Below, piece after piece: positions 33,401 through 41,142 of a DNA stretch of 48,595 nucleotides. Location: assembly GCA_902764825.1 (NCBI GenBank), contig CACWXL010000023.1, positions 1-48,595 of the forward strand, in the 5' to 3' direction. Made by a program: the position numbers and the translations under genes. The DNA is from Oscillospiraceae bacterium. Lineage in GTDB: Bacteria > Bacillota > Clostridia > Saccharofermentanales > Saccharofermentanaceae. Positions within the stretch are counted from its first letter, which is position 1, and every line of letters begins with the position of its first letter. A model generated the notes under the pieces. The model was not told the origin of the DNA. It was given only the letters and a program-made list of their open reading frames with translations, and ran no database searches.

Positions 33401-33494
33401 GCACTACAGCGTTGAAGATCTTGTCGAGAAGGCCAAGAGGATCCTCGGCGACACACCTCTTGACGAGGCAACCAAGTCCAAGTACGGACTCTGA
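30417..33494 (+). CDS. TIR-domain protein with membrane helix and beta-propeller-like ectodomain
   Basis: 1025 residues. Residues 1-150 form a TIR domain: YNAFISYKH (box 1), RDKDELP, and SMWVKREI with Trp89 and Glu93 at the position of the catalytic glutamate of NAD-consuming TIR enzymes. A basic stretch RRRRQYRLRR (180-189) precedes one membrane helix (191-210), placing TIR in the cytoplasm by the positive-inside rule. The remaining 800 residues are outside and consist of repeating four-strand blades in WD40/YncE style (YLGALDDAGNIYCWDTETRN, AVSPDGKKIAYSDD, VLCYVGNAVGIFDLETGNE). Neither a partner gene nor a cyclase is adjacent. A membrane-anchored sensor-effector is inferred, not shown. GGGAG lies before the ATG. 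Confidence 0.88.
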   Translation: MIDFYNAFISYKHAPLDIKIAEHVQRQLEHFHVPHNLKGKIQHEKITRIFRDKDELPITSDLTETLTNALEKSEYLIVICSTNTKESMWVKREIQTFLKTHTKDKIFTVLCDGEPQDVIPEELTTGEKEIIDSNGFSHMINVPVEPLSCDYRLPRARADREELPRLAAGLLGCSYDELQRRRRQYRLRRAGMIVAAAFAGVLAFGGYMLYSRMQINKAYMESLRTRSVYLANESRQLLDNGKRADAIQLALAALPADKKDKTPVTAPAIRAISDATGAYTSNRGLEFTPAWNYKCKYAVKTSIVSEDLSYLGALDDAGNIYCWDTETRNLVFEKACFEEPVRIDLPNKETFVITYSHKVEAYNIPSGKHMWTYTPESSSAILTHYIHFTISDVFLYVGGCEVVKFSLRDGAVKESYQLKEKTLLNSVYNPAVSPDGKKIAYSDDTLTTEDSIKIHIYDVETKKDQSYDIKAKYLEKLTFVDNNTLCAISTMDFVNTSVSFSLDYRILKPATKTFSFFGTNSNKSWSQDLVYTDVSMGSDIRALPSRNAVLCYVGNAVGIFDLETGNELNRYITSSSVVTSGDFNDDGYPEFILRHGEYIYAANSKNNDLASYNVLCNNITSGAIGNIVYAVSQYDTDIISYNRSIQDDEWKAVKVPSEYSMGSTSQTFDSNEEYLVSAALVADDDKTYVRVSIIDLNTGKLSYTEDLTDVDVSATNFNVEYLDGEFYLLLEKSVFRIDPDKDKITEINSELDFGTVRSAGKLFATEKDYSSDKLLVKISNYDGSDKDEFDVPGTWDDFVGYNNFNAVYCKSLNKAFIFVVDTLFAVDMKSMDYDEVDLPDNWDFTKIRGYYITVNDDSSRVLISDGNTVLVTDASLKEQFTISRNGTSVDCAAFKGDRIYIVGDGYISVYDNKKGELITKNEMKYFTEGFRSKAWFDDKANQLYIQSDYIIFIYDLDTMYEVACIESVYCYHKATDRFYVFSYRGSRNVFPGYIKHYSVEDLVEKAKRILGDTPLDEATKSKYGL

Positions 33495-33499
33495 TGTCA

Positions 33500-33591
33500 C
33501 TGTAATACAGGCCCTGTTTTTGGGGGCAACAATTATATAAAAACGCCAATTTATATAATTGCCGGCCCTTTTTAGGGGGCATGTATTATAG
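33500..33591. repeat. 92-bp palindromic element, copy 2
   Basis: Ends CTGTAATACA (33500-33509) and TGTATTATAG (33582-33591), inner arms CAACAATTATATAA and TTATATAATTGCCG. It begins 6 nt after the TIR stop and could act as its terminator (GGCCCTTTTT in the distal arm). In opposite orientation to copy 1; CCATTTGCAAAAC follows at 33624-33636. Confidence 0.85.
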
Positions 33592-33686
33592 CGGCCGGTT
33601 TAGAAACGTGCTTTCTTAGGCCTCCATTTGCAAAACGTACGATTCTACCCTTTGCAATTTTCCCGGCAGGATTATAGTCAGGAAGA

Positions 33687-35174
33687 TCAGAACGGCTTGT
33701 AGGACTTATCCATGATATCTCTGTTGATGATGTAGATATCATGCTCGTCATCGGCTCTGACGGCTATGTAGTCGCCGACTCTGCCTGAATAGTACTTATC
33801 CTCTGTCCAGGCTGTGAAGAGCTTTACGGGCTGCTCTAAAGGCTTGGCAAAGATAATGGAGCTTCCGAGTGATCTTACGGTCTTGGCAAAGGGAAGAACG
33901 TACTTGATCTCGCCTGTGCCGGAATTCCTGATCCTCGGCTCGTATTCGAAATCTCTCGTATAGACGAAATTGGTAAATTCATAGCTGCTCTTTACCTTCT
34001 GCTCGGAGATGGGATATATCTCGCCTTCGACGCCGATCATGAGATAAGCTTCCTCGTCGATAACGGTGTCGACATCTCCTTCGAGAGTTCTGATGTTAAT
34101 ATGCGTTCCGACAGGGAAAACATCGGCAAGCCTTACGGTGCCAAGAGTCTGCTGGATCTTGGAGTAGCGCCTCATTCTGGATGTATCGAGCGTCGTATCC
34201 TTTGCATAGATAACGAGATATGTGTCGTAATAAAGAGCGAGTCTTTCCCTGATGAGATCCTTTGCAGGCTTGGTCAGGAGTTCGGGCTTGATCGTACCGC
34301 CGGCCTTCAGGATGTGACCGCCGCCGCCGCCCATTCCGTCAGCTAAGAATGCCGCGAGCTCGTTCGCATAGACTTCCTTGGAGCAGCTTCTTACAGAGAA
34401 CTTTACTTCGTATGCGTTTACGTAAAATGCGACGCATACGTCTACACCTTCGGTCTCGAGCGCGAAATCACTGATGACACCCAGGATGGAAGGATCGCAG
34501 GGCTCAGCCTCGATTACCAGGTATTTGTTGCTGTCGTAGTATTCATAATTAAGGATCGCTTTTCCCGTGATCTGCAGCTCGTTCAAAGAGATGTTGGAGT
34601 TGCTCATCTCGGTTACGATAGCCTTGTTGAAATTCAGGGAATCAAGCATATCCCTGTCTATAGGGTGCGATACTTCCGAGAGCCTGTTGGTGTCGGTATA
34701 AAGACCGTAATAAAGCGCCGTTGCGACAAACTTATTCTCGTTCGGATCGTATCCTTCTTCCTTCAGCATCTTCCATACGACCGTAGCGCAGCTGCCAAGT
34801 TCGTTGTTGATATTCGAGAGAATATTGTCCGTCTCGACCAGCTTTCTGTGGTGGTCGATGATCGCAACCTTTTTCGCTTCGGTCTTGGTAACGTTCTTCT
34901 CGCCATACTGGCAGTCGACCGTGATCAGCAGGTCCGGCTGCTCTTCGGTACTGATAAATGGCACATACTCGATCGGGATCTCAAGCTTCTTGACCATGAT
35001 CGTAAGATTGCTCTTCTTGATCTCGTTGCGGCCTCTGTAGATGAATCTGACATCTTTGCCGTTTTTCTCGAAAAACCACTTCAACGCATAACCTGATGCA
35101 AGTGCATCCGCATCCGGATTGTCGTGACACTGAATTACAATGTTTTTAAATCTTAATAAGTCTTTTAATCTCAT
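33687..35174 (-). CDS. DHH/DHHA1 phosphoesterase with a C-terminal extension
   Basis: NrnA/GdpP-like phosphodiesterase, acting on nano-RNA, pAp or cyclic dinucleotides. 495 residues: DHH domain with CHDNPDADALASG (motif I, Asp21 and Asp23), ITVDCQ, IIDHHRKL (motif III), then DHHA1 with MGGGGGHILKAGG (about 280). NrnA proteins stop near residue 320; here about 170 more residues follow, beta-rich (GTHINIRTLEGD, AYLMIGVEGEIYP) and of no family I know. ATG 35174 is chosen over longer starts because GGTGGG precedes it and a TAAAAT at 35211-35206 (minus) puts the message start just upstream. Confidence 0.88.
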   Translation of the reverse strand: MRLKDLLRFKNIVIQCHDNPDADALASGYALKWFFEKNGKDVRFIYRGRNEIKKSNLTIMVKKLEIPIEYVPFISTEEQPDLLITVDCQYGEKNVTKTEAKKVAIIDHHRKLVETDNILSNINNELGSCATVVWKMLKEEGYDPNENKFVATALYYGLYTDTNRLSEVSHPIDRDMLDSLNFNKAIVTEMSNSNISLNELQITGKAILNYEYYDSNKYLVIEAEPCDPSILGVISDFALETEGVDVCVAFYVNAYEVKFSVRSCSKEVYANELAAFLADGMGGGGGHILKAGGTIKPELLTKPAKDLIRERLALYYDTYLVIYAKDTTLDTSRMRRYSKIQQTLGTVRLADVFPVGTHINIRTLEGDVDTVIDEEAYLMIGVEGEIYPISEQKVKSSYEFTNFVYTRDFEYEPRIRNSGTGEIKYVLPFAKTVRSLGSSIIFAKPLEQPVKLFTAWTEDKYYSGRVGDYIAVRADDEHDIYIINRDIMDKSYKPF

Positions 35175-35276
35175 GCGCCCACCGCTGTAAGTTTCTTGAT
35201 TAAGCATTTTATCAGAATTCTTGGTCAACTTCATTACAAGAATAAGACTTATTGAGGCAATTTCCTACCGGTACTG

Positions 35277-35285
35277 TGGTATAAT
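35277..35285 (+). promoter_or_regulatory. Extended -10 promoter of the leader RNA
   Basis: TGG-TATAAT (TG at 35277, hexamer 35280-35285). No good -35 at 16-18 nt, as is usual for extended -10 promoters. Transcription would begin near 35292. Confidence 0.6.
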
Positions 35286-35291
35286 AGATTT

Positions 35292-35445
35292 GTTGCAGGG
35301 TAATTAGTTATTCGCGCTCTGCGGCCGCGACGCCTTTAAGGCGGGGTTACTAATGATAAGAACCTTAGAATCTCATCATGAATGACAACGAAGGACGGGC
35401 ATATGCCCGTATGGTTTGCTGTTCGTGAAAGGAGGTTCTTTTTTT
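35292..35445 (+). ncRNA. Structured leader RNA of unknown class (riboswitch-like)
   Basis: About 155 nt between promoter and methyltransferase start. It contains a hairpin CGCCTTTAAGGCG (35331-35343), a perfect 16-bp palindrome ACGGGCATATGCCCGT (35395-35410) and a closing stem AAGAACCT (35358-35365) / AGGTTCTT (35433-35440). The closing stem's 3' arm overlaps the ribosome site AAAGGAGG (35428-35435) and is followed by a T run (35439-35445) directly before ATG. This layout can act as terminator or as ribosome-site mask. It matches no riboswitch class I can identify, including SAM, purine, T-box and 6S. Confidence 0.55.
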
Positions 35446-36198
35446 ATGTTACACGACAGTGATTTTGAATATTACGAGAACATAGCTCATTGGAGTTTCG
35501 ATGAGTATGGTATTCATGAGGAATGCCTGACGGATTGGGATCTTTACGGGCTTCTCAAAGGTCTTGCGAGGCCGGATTCGCGCATACTCGATCTCGGCAC
35601 CGCAGGCGGCGAGAAGATCCTGGAATTCTTCCCCGGCTGCGCGGAGATCCTTGGCACTGACTACTCCCCTGCCATGATAGAAACTGCCCGCGCAAATCTC
35701 GCGGCAAGCGGCCGGAAAAACATCTCGTTCAAGGTCATGGACAACCTCAGAATGGATGTGCCGGATGAATATTTCGACATCGTAGTAGCACGCCACACAT
35801 GCACCGATCCGGTCCAGATATTGAAGTGCCTAAAGCCCGGCGGACACCTTCTCATCAGAGGCGTCGACAAGTATGACTGCTGGAACTTAAAGCTCATCAT
35901 GGGCGGCGGCCAGGGCTATGACGACCCGGTGCCTGTCAGCATCGTTGATTATGAGAATGTCTTAAGAGCGGGGTTTAGGGACGTCGAACTCGTGCCGATC
36001 CACACGCGCGAATATTTCAAGGACAGGGATTCGTTCAAGAGCTTTTTGGAGGCTGTTCCGATATTGGACGGCGTGGCAATCGAAGGTGCGCCTTTGGATG
36101 AGACCCTGCTCGACAGATACATTGCGGAGAACACAACCGGCGGGCGGATAATCCTATACCGCGCGTACTACGGATTAAGCGCAAGAAAGCCCGGGTGA
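35446..36198 (+). CDS. Class I SAM-dependent methyltransferase
   Basis: 250 residues with the Rossmann motifs of a methyltransferase: ILDLGTAGGEKILEFFPG (motif I, SAM glycines), LGTDYSPAMIETA (acidic loop), and LKCLKPGGHLLIRG (post-motif). Substrate unknown; the N-terminal cap contains many Tyr and Trp residues. ATG 35446 is chosen because AAAGGAGG (35428-35435) is 10 nt upstream, separated by a T run. A TTG start at 35416 is unlikely. The preceding leader RNA suggests this gene is regulated at the RNA level. Confidence 0.85.
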   Translation: MLHDSDFEYYENIAHWSFDEYGIHEECLTDWDLYGLLKGLARPDSRILDLGTAGGEKILEFFPGCAEILGTDYSPAMIETARANLAASGRKNISFKVMDNLRMDVPDEYFDIVVARHTCTDPVQILKCLKPGGHLLIRGVDKYDCWNLKLIMGGGQGYDDPVPVSIVDYENVLRAGFRDVELVPIHTREYFKDRDSFKSFLEAVPILDGVAIEGAPLDETLLDRYIAENTTGGRIILYRAYYGLSARKPG

Positions 36199-36253
36199 AG
36201 CTCCCCCTTTACATTTCGCGACAGCAAAAGTGCCTCTCACGACACTTACGTAT

Positions 36254-36281
36254 TTGACGCCTTTTCGCTTGGTAGTATTAC
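36254..36281 (+). promoter_or_regulatory. Promoter of the following membrane-protein gene
   Basis: TTGACG (36254-36259), 16-nt spacer, TATTAC (36276-36281), leaving about 40 nt of leader. Confidence 0.5.
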
Positions 36282-36325
36282 GTTGTCAAAAGCAAAACCC
36301 AAATCGAAAAGCGAGGAAAACAGTT

Positions 36326-36985
36326 ATGGAATACGTAAGAGGCACAGACATCTACACACTTTCAAGATTCTCTTTGAAGAGAATTGCAGCAGGAAAGTTA
36401 GAGGTCCACGAGAGCTTAAGAAGCGTTCTCTCATATGAGATCTTAAGCGGCTTGCTTGAAGAAGCAAAGACGGATTTTGTCGACGCTTACGGCAAGACTA
36501 TCAAGGATATGCCTTCGGCTCAGATCTTTGTCATGACAAAGAAGATCGATAAGAAAAAGTACATCATCGGTCTTACGGAGATCAAGAGGATCGCAGGAAC
36601 ACCTTCAGATAAGACGGGGATTGAGCGCTGGCTCGAAGATTCAAGAGACAGCCTTGTTGAAGGCAGGAGATTTTTCGCAGACGGCTTCGAGAAGGAAATG
36701 GCTTATTTCGACCATTCAATGATAGACCACTTAAGAAATTCTGTCGGCTCAGGCCAGGCACATGAGGCTGAGTATCAGGATAAGCTCATCTCCAGAGTTA
36801 AGTATAAGAAGATACTCGGAATCAACATCACGAGATTTGCACTGTTCATCGCAATGCTCATCCTCTGGAGCGTCGTATTTAAGAATGTCGGCTTAGGACT
36901 CTGCTTTGCGATCTGCTTTATAGGAAGCTTTACGATTGTCACTAACAAGAGCCAGGCTGAAGAAAAGGACCTCGCTAAGGAGTAA
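36326..36985 (+). CDS. Hypothetical protein with C-terminal membrane hairpin
   Basis: 219 residues, unrecognised. A soluble region of about 165 residues (KLEVHESLRSVLSYEILSGLL, MTKKIDKKKYIIGLTEI, ERWLEDSRDSLVEGRRFF) ends in two close membrane helices (about 175-193 and 195-210) and a Lys/Glu tail. Tail-anchored topology would leave the soluble part in the cytoplasm. GCGAGGAAAA is the ribosome site. Faces the nucleotidase-like gene tail to tail across a hairpin. Confidence 0.75.
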   Translation: MEYVRGTDIYTLSRFSLKRIAAGKLEVHESLRSVLSYEILSGLLEEAKTDFVDAYGKTIKDMPSAQIFVMTKKIDKKKYIIGLTEIKRIAGTPSDKTGIERWLEDSRDSLVEGRRFFADGFEKEMAYFDHSMIDHLRNSVGSGQAHEAEYQDKLISRVKYKKILGINITRFALFIAMLILWSVVFKNVGLGLCFAICFIGSFTIVTNKSQAEEKDLAKE

Positions 36986-37019
36986 TCGATAATAAGGACA
37001 GACACCTTTTGACAATATA

Positions 37020-37075
37020 AGTGCCGGCAAGGAGCTTTACGATTTACTGTTTTCCGCAAAGCAATTGCCGGCACT
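37020..37075. terminator. 11-bp inverted repeat between convergent genes
   Basis: AGTGCCGGCAA (37020-37030) and TTGCCGGCACT (37065-37075), exact complements across a 34-nt loop. On the minus strand it is followed by TTATATTGTCAAAAG, the same 15 nt that follow the terminator at 16464-16487. Confidence 0.6.
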
Positions 37076-37099
37076 GATCTGTTTAAGTTTTAAGATCCG

Positions 37100-38845
37100 T
37101 CAGTTTCCTTCGGTCTCTTTCGCAACGGTTCCTCTCGGCTTGTTATCTGTCGGGATATGAACATCACCGCCGCTCTTTCTGCTTCTGAGCACCTTGATGA
37201 TGGCCTGGTTATCGATGGGCGCGTCTTTCTCTTCCTTCAAAGGCTTCTTGCCTTCGAAAACGCTGCCCGGCACCTTAGCGCAGTAATTTGTGATGCAGAC
37301 CTTGTACTTGGTCTTCTGATCTTTGACATCGACCTTTGTACCGTCGCTCAAAGTAATGCTTACGACTTCGATAACAGGCTCTTCCTCTGTTCCGTTATTC
37401 TTGTATTCGAAGGTCAGACCTGACATCTGGTCACCGTAGTCACCGTTGGCAAAACCGTTTGCGATCTGCTTTGCGAGCTCTTCACCTGTCAGTTCATAGA
37501 CCAGGAGGGCGTAATCCTGTGATGCGACCGCATAGATATCGCCTGCCGATACCTGATAAAGACCGCCGTCTGGTGTGATTAAGTCCTTATTCATTCCGCC
37601 GCAGTTATGGAAGGCTGCGACAACGCCCTGTCCCTTCATGCTCTCGAGGATGAGACCCGTAAGGAAGTTGCCGGCTGTTGTGGTGTGTCCGCTGATAATG
37701 CCTGATCTCTCAACGTTGGTATCGATATAGCCCAAAGCTTCGTTCATGGCATCGCTTGTGGAATCAACAGCCGCGCGGGAGATCGCAAGTATGTCAGGAT
37801 CGAAAAAATCGGCATTTGCGGAAGTGTCATAGAGGGCCTGCTCGGAATCCATGATGGATACATATGTCATGTATTCGATCTTTACCGTTCCGTCGCTCTT
37901 AAGCACGATTGTTGCGTGGGCATAGCCCTTTGCATCGCTTTCGGCCTGCATATAAGCTACGCCGTTCTCCGTATTGCCGTAAACTCCGCCGCCTGTATGG
38001 CCTCCGACTACGAGATCAACATCGGCAGGATCCATGGCAGCAGCTACCGTATCTGCAGCGCAGTGTGCAACTACGACCGTTATTAATGGCTGCTCGGCTG
38101 CTTTGATCTCCTTGACGCGCTTTGCAAATTCAGCGAGATCCTCATGGACCTCAAACTGATCCATGTTATCGGATACGACCTCAGACGAGACATCAGCGAC
38201 ATATCCGATCAGGGCGATGCGTGCGCCTGCCTTCTCGACGATGACGTAGTCTTTTGTAAAGAGCGATCTGCTCTTGTTATTCGTGTTGTAAAGATTTGAA
38301 GCAAGTACGGGGATCGTGGGGTTTCCGGAAAATTCACCGAGCTCATATGACGGGATCGTAGCAGAACCGTCTGTCGCAAATCTTGTTGCATCCCACTCGA
38401 AATCTCCGGTTCCGAGAGTTACGGCATCGTAACCCATCTTGTCGAATGCAGCCCTGAGAGCCGCACCTTCGGAGAGGTTGGAGATCGGATCTCCCTTATA
38501 GATATCCCCTGCGTCAACGAGAAGAACATCGTCATAATCGCCCGAAGTCCTGGCATCGCTGAAGGTCTTTGCCATATAAGCAAGTCTGTACTGGTATGTC
38601 ATCTTGTCTCCGGAGGAAGAATCGATGATCTTTCCCTGGATATCGCTTGTGCCGTAGACCGATATTCTCTTCTCACGGACAGCCTTCGTCTCTGCCGTCG
38701 TCTCGACTGTCTGTTCCGGTGCCACGGTCTCTGATATGACCGGGTCCTTATAGACATAGAATATGGTGCCTGCGATTAGCATTACCATGACAGACAGTAA
38801 TGTTACCGTGAATATGATTGCTTTGGTATTGTTTGCTTTAGACAT
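37100..38845 (-). CDS. 5'-nucleotidase-like surface protein with altered metal site
   Basis: UshA/5'-nucleotidase-type two-domain protein, outside the cell: an N-terminal helix (about 8-32) and a Thr/Glu linker lead to a metallophosphoesterase domain (60-340) and a 5'-nucleotidase C domain (about 360-560, GNFLTGLILESMKGQG, AFHNCGGMN). Motifs are changed: DxH is DIQ (68-70), GNHE(F)D is GTGDFE (145-150), and GH(S/T)(H/Q) is GHTG. GDxxxG (DAGDIYKG) and the VAHC histidine are kept. Two of the metal ligands and the catalytic His thus appear lost, so it may bind rather than cleave nucleotides. 581 residues, AGGAG before ATG, monocistronic. Confidence 0.85.
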   Translation of the reverse strand: MSKANNTKAIIFTVTLLSVMVMLIAGTIFYVYKDPVISETVAPEQTVETTAETKAVREKRISVYGTSDIQGKIIDSSSGDKMTYQYRLAYMAKTFSDARTSGDYDDVLLVDAGDIYKGDPISNLSEGAALRAAFDKMGYDAVTLGTGDFEWDATRFATDGSATIPSYELGEFSGNPTIPVLASNLYNTNNKSRSLFTKDYVIVEKAGARIALIGYVADVSSEVVSDNMDQFEVHEDLAEFAKRVKEIKAAEQPLITVVVAHCAADTVAAAMDPADVDLVVGGHTGGGVYGNTENGVAYMQAESDAKGYAHATIVLKSDGTVKIEYMTYVSIMDSEQALYDTSANADFFDPDILAISRAAVDSTSDAMNEALGYIDTNVERSGIISGHTTTAGNFLTGLILESMKGQGVVAAFHNCGGMNKDLITPDGGLYQVSAGDIYAVASQDYALLVYELTGEELAKQIANGFANGDYGDQMSGLTFEYKNNGTEEEPVIEVVSITLSDGTKVDVKDQKTKYKVCITNYCAKVPGSVFEGKKPLKEEKDAPIDNQAIIKVLRSRKSGGDVHIPTDNKPRGTVAKETEGN

Positions 38846-38874
38846 CTAATTACTCCTGAAAAATTATCCAGGAT

Positions 38875-38903
38875 ATAATAATTTATATTTTTAGAGTGTT
38901 CAA
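38875..38903 (-). promoter_or_regulatory. Promoter of the nucleotidase-like gene
   Basis: TTGAAC (38903-38898), 17-nt spacer, TATTAT (38880-38875) on the minus strand. AGAGTGT / ACACTCT (38893-38899, 38928-38934) form an inverted repeat over the -35. Confidence 0.65.
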
Positions 38904-38939
38904 CCTTAAAACCGTGACAATCAGAATACACTCTGCAAT

Positions 38940-39611
38940 CTACAGCCCGAAATATCTCTCCTTAAATTCATCTGTGAAGGGAACGATCTTATTGTCATGG
39001 ATGCAGTAGATAACGTCACAGAGCTTCTCCAGGTATTCATGCTGATGGCTTGTCAGAAGGATCGTTTTGCCCTCTTGCTTCAGCCGTTCCAAGATCTCCG
39101 TGATCTCACGGTTTGTCTTATAGTCCAGCGCATTATAAGGCTCATCGAGGATTATGACCGTCTGATTCTCCATCATCGCCTGCGCTATGCCGAGCTTCTG
39201 CTTCATGCCCATCGAATACTTCTTAACGGGCGTTCTGTCTCCGGGATCAAGACCGACCATCTTCATGGATTCCTTGATCTCTTTCTCGCCGATCCTGTTA
39301 TTGATCTCGGCTAAAAGCTTCAGATTGCGGAAGCCTGAGATATATTCGATGTAACCGGGTTCATTGATCAATATTCCGACATCAGCGGGAAAATCGGCCT
39401 GATCGCCGAGAGTATCGCCGTTCACCGTTACCTTGCCCGAATCGCAGGGCAGAAGGCCCGTCAGGAGCTGGAACAGCACTGATTTGCCGCTGCCGTTCTC
39501 ACCAACAAAACCGACGGTCATGCCTTTGCCGATCTCCAATGAGACATCCTTATATATGGTCTTGTCACCAAAAGCCTTAGATACATTTTCTAATCTGATT
39601 GCTGTTTCCAT
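38940..39611 (-). CDS. ABC transporter ATP-binding protein (antibiotic-peptide type)
   Basis: ATPase energising the two permeases upstream. 223 residues: Walker A GENGSGKS (37-44), a modified signature YSMGMKQKLGIAQAM, Walker B VIILDEP, D-loop NALD and H-loop TSH. The YSMGMKQ form is usual for BcrA/lantibiotic-immunity ATPases. It overlaps the preceding permease gene by 35 nt. Last gene of the five-gene operon; no terminator hairpin is clear before the nucleotidase promoter. Confidence 0.92.
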   Translation of the reverse strand: METAIRLENVSKAFGDKTIYKDVSLEIGKGMTVGFVGENGSGKSVLFQLLTGLLPCDSGKVTVNGDTLGDQADFPADVGILINEPGYIEYISGFRNLKLLAEINNRIGEKEIKESMKMVGLDPGDRTPVKKYSMGMKQKLGIAQAMMENQTVIILDEPYNALDYKTNREITEILERLKQEGKTILLTSHQHEYLEKLCDVIYCIHDNKIVPFTDEFKERYFGL

Positions 39612-41142
39612 GTAAACATTTCTCCTTCTTAAAAAGTTTATTCGTGCAGAAAAGTGCGGTTATCAATATAATTTCCGTCATGACCATGAAGGCTATGCTC
39701 AATACGCCTTTGCCGCCTATCTCCAGCAGCTGGCAGAGCGACCCTTTGCCTACCGGATTTTCAGCCGGCAATATAAAGCCGGTAAAGATGAATGCCATTG
39801 TTGCAAGATATGAGGCAATAGTGCTGTTTGTCAGTTTGAAGACTGTTTTATCTATGACATAGAACAAGACCCACTCCATGCCTCTGAACAGAATGCTTAA
39901 GATGCCGCAGACAATGATCTTCCTTATGTTCAGGTCATAAAAAGCCGCAAGTTCCAGGATCGTGCTGTCGAAATCATCTGAAGAAAAAGCGACTGATATG
40001 AACGATACCGCCACGACTGTCAGGACGTTTACTGCAATGAACCGGAGTTCGCTTACAGCCTTTTCCTTCTCCCATTTTTCGCGCCTGCCGTACCTGATCA
40101 GAGCAAACAGATTCCTGTTCTTTGTCTCGTTCTCCCATTCCATGTTCACAAAGAACAAAGAGAACATTACCGGTGCGATATAGAACAGTAATTCGACAAC
40201 ATTGAACTGACGATATGAAAAGCCCTTCAGCAATTGCCATGTAAAGGCTTCGCTTCCGTTGATGCTTATTGTGAATGCCAGACCTATGTATACGAGATAA
40301 AATGCTCCCGTTATCACAGGATGGAAATACAGGTTCCTCGTATATCTCCTGCGTTCTGCGGAACGGTTGGAGTTGTGCCTTAATGCCGACTTATACAGTG
40401 CCGCTATGACGATCGCCATTACCAGTCTATATGCCGGAAGAGACCACAGATTGCCGTCGATCATGCCGTGATGGAATATGAAATAATCATTGAGGAAGAG
40501 GTATTTGAACACGCCCTCATCCAGATGGGTGACAAAGCCGGTAAATGTATTCAGCAGGATAAATCCTTCACATACCGCAAAGCCTTTCCGTCCCATGATC
40601 TCGAAAACCAGGGCAGCAGCAATGCAGATAAATGAGATGCCGGCATAAAGATATGCCGTTACCATTATTATTGCCGGAACAGAATTCGGAATGATGCCGG
40701 CCAAGGCGTAAATAACTTCGAAATTGCTGTAGAACGGGCCTTCTGATGATATCAGGTTATAACCGGTGCCGGGTGCCAGTCTCATAATGCCTGCGGCCAG
40801 CGGTATCACAAGGTGTGCTGCAGCAAGGATAAACATGCTGATAAGTCTCGTTGAGATGAGAGATCCGTAGTACCGGCCCAAAGTCTTGTATCTTATCTTC
40901 GCCAGGTCCGAAGTGCCCCTGACCCTTATCGCCGAATCTATGATCAGATAGAACAAAAGCGCATACATCAGGTAATAGTGATCCGTAATGCAGCAGAGCA
41001 GATATTCGGACAGATTAAGTCCCATGCCCGCTGCTTCAACCAGGTGTGTACCGCACATGTATGCATATACACATAAGAGGACGACAGCCGCAATCCTGCT
41101 GTTCTTTGGAAAAAGACTGTTTCTAATTCCTGACATTAACAT
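39577..41142 (-). CDS. ABC transporter permease, large subunit
   Basis: 521 residues with about ten to twelve hydrophobic helices and short loops, no recognisable motif beyond that of ABC-2-like permeases. A central cytosolic stretch LIRYGRREKWEKEKAVSELRF (about 340-365) may contact the ATPase. Starts at 41142 with AGGAGAAGGAAAG just before, overlapping the upstream permease by 20 nt. Export of, or immunity to, a peptide antibiotic is inferred from the operon. Confidence 0.85.
   Translation of the reverse strand: MLMSGIRNSLFPKNSRIAAVVLLCVYAYMCGTHLVEAAGMGLNLSEYLLCCITDHYYLMYALLFYLIIDSAIRVRGTSDLAKIRYKTLGRYYGSLISTRLISMFILAAAHLVIPLAAGIMRLAPGTGYNLISSEGPFYSNFEVIYALAGIIPNSVPAIIMVTAYLYAGISFICIAAALVFEIMGRKGFAVCEGFILLNTFTGFVTHLDEGVFKYLFLNDYFIFHHGMIDGNLWSLPAYRLVMAIVIAALYKSALRHNSNRSAERRRYTRNLYFHPVITGAFYLVYIGLAFTISINGSEAFTWQLLKGFSYRQFNVVELLFYIAPVMFSLFFVNMEWENETKNRNLFALIRYGRREKWEKEKAVSELRFIAVNVLTVVAVSFISVAFSSDDFDSTILELAAFYDLNIRKIIVCGILSILFRGMEWVLFYVIDKTVFKLTNSTIASYLATMAFIFTGFILPAENPVGKGSLCQLLEIGGKGVLSIAFMVMTEIILITALFCTNKLFKKEKCLHGNSNQIRKCI

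Noticed and set aside
35292..35445. Leader region as 6S RNA, SRP RNA, SAM or purine riboswitch
   Set aside because: The conserved cores of these RNAs are not found; only generic hairpins are seen.
38893..38934. 7-bp inverted repeat AGAGTGT/ACACTCT upstream of the nucleotidase-like gene as operator
   Set aside because: Arms are short and 28 nt apart; chance pairing is likely. It is mentioned only in the promoter entry.
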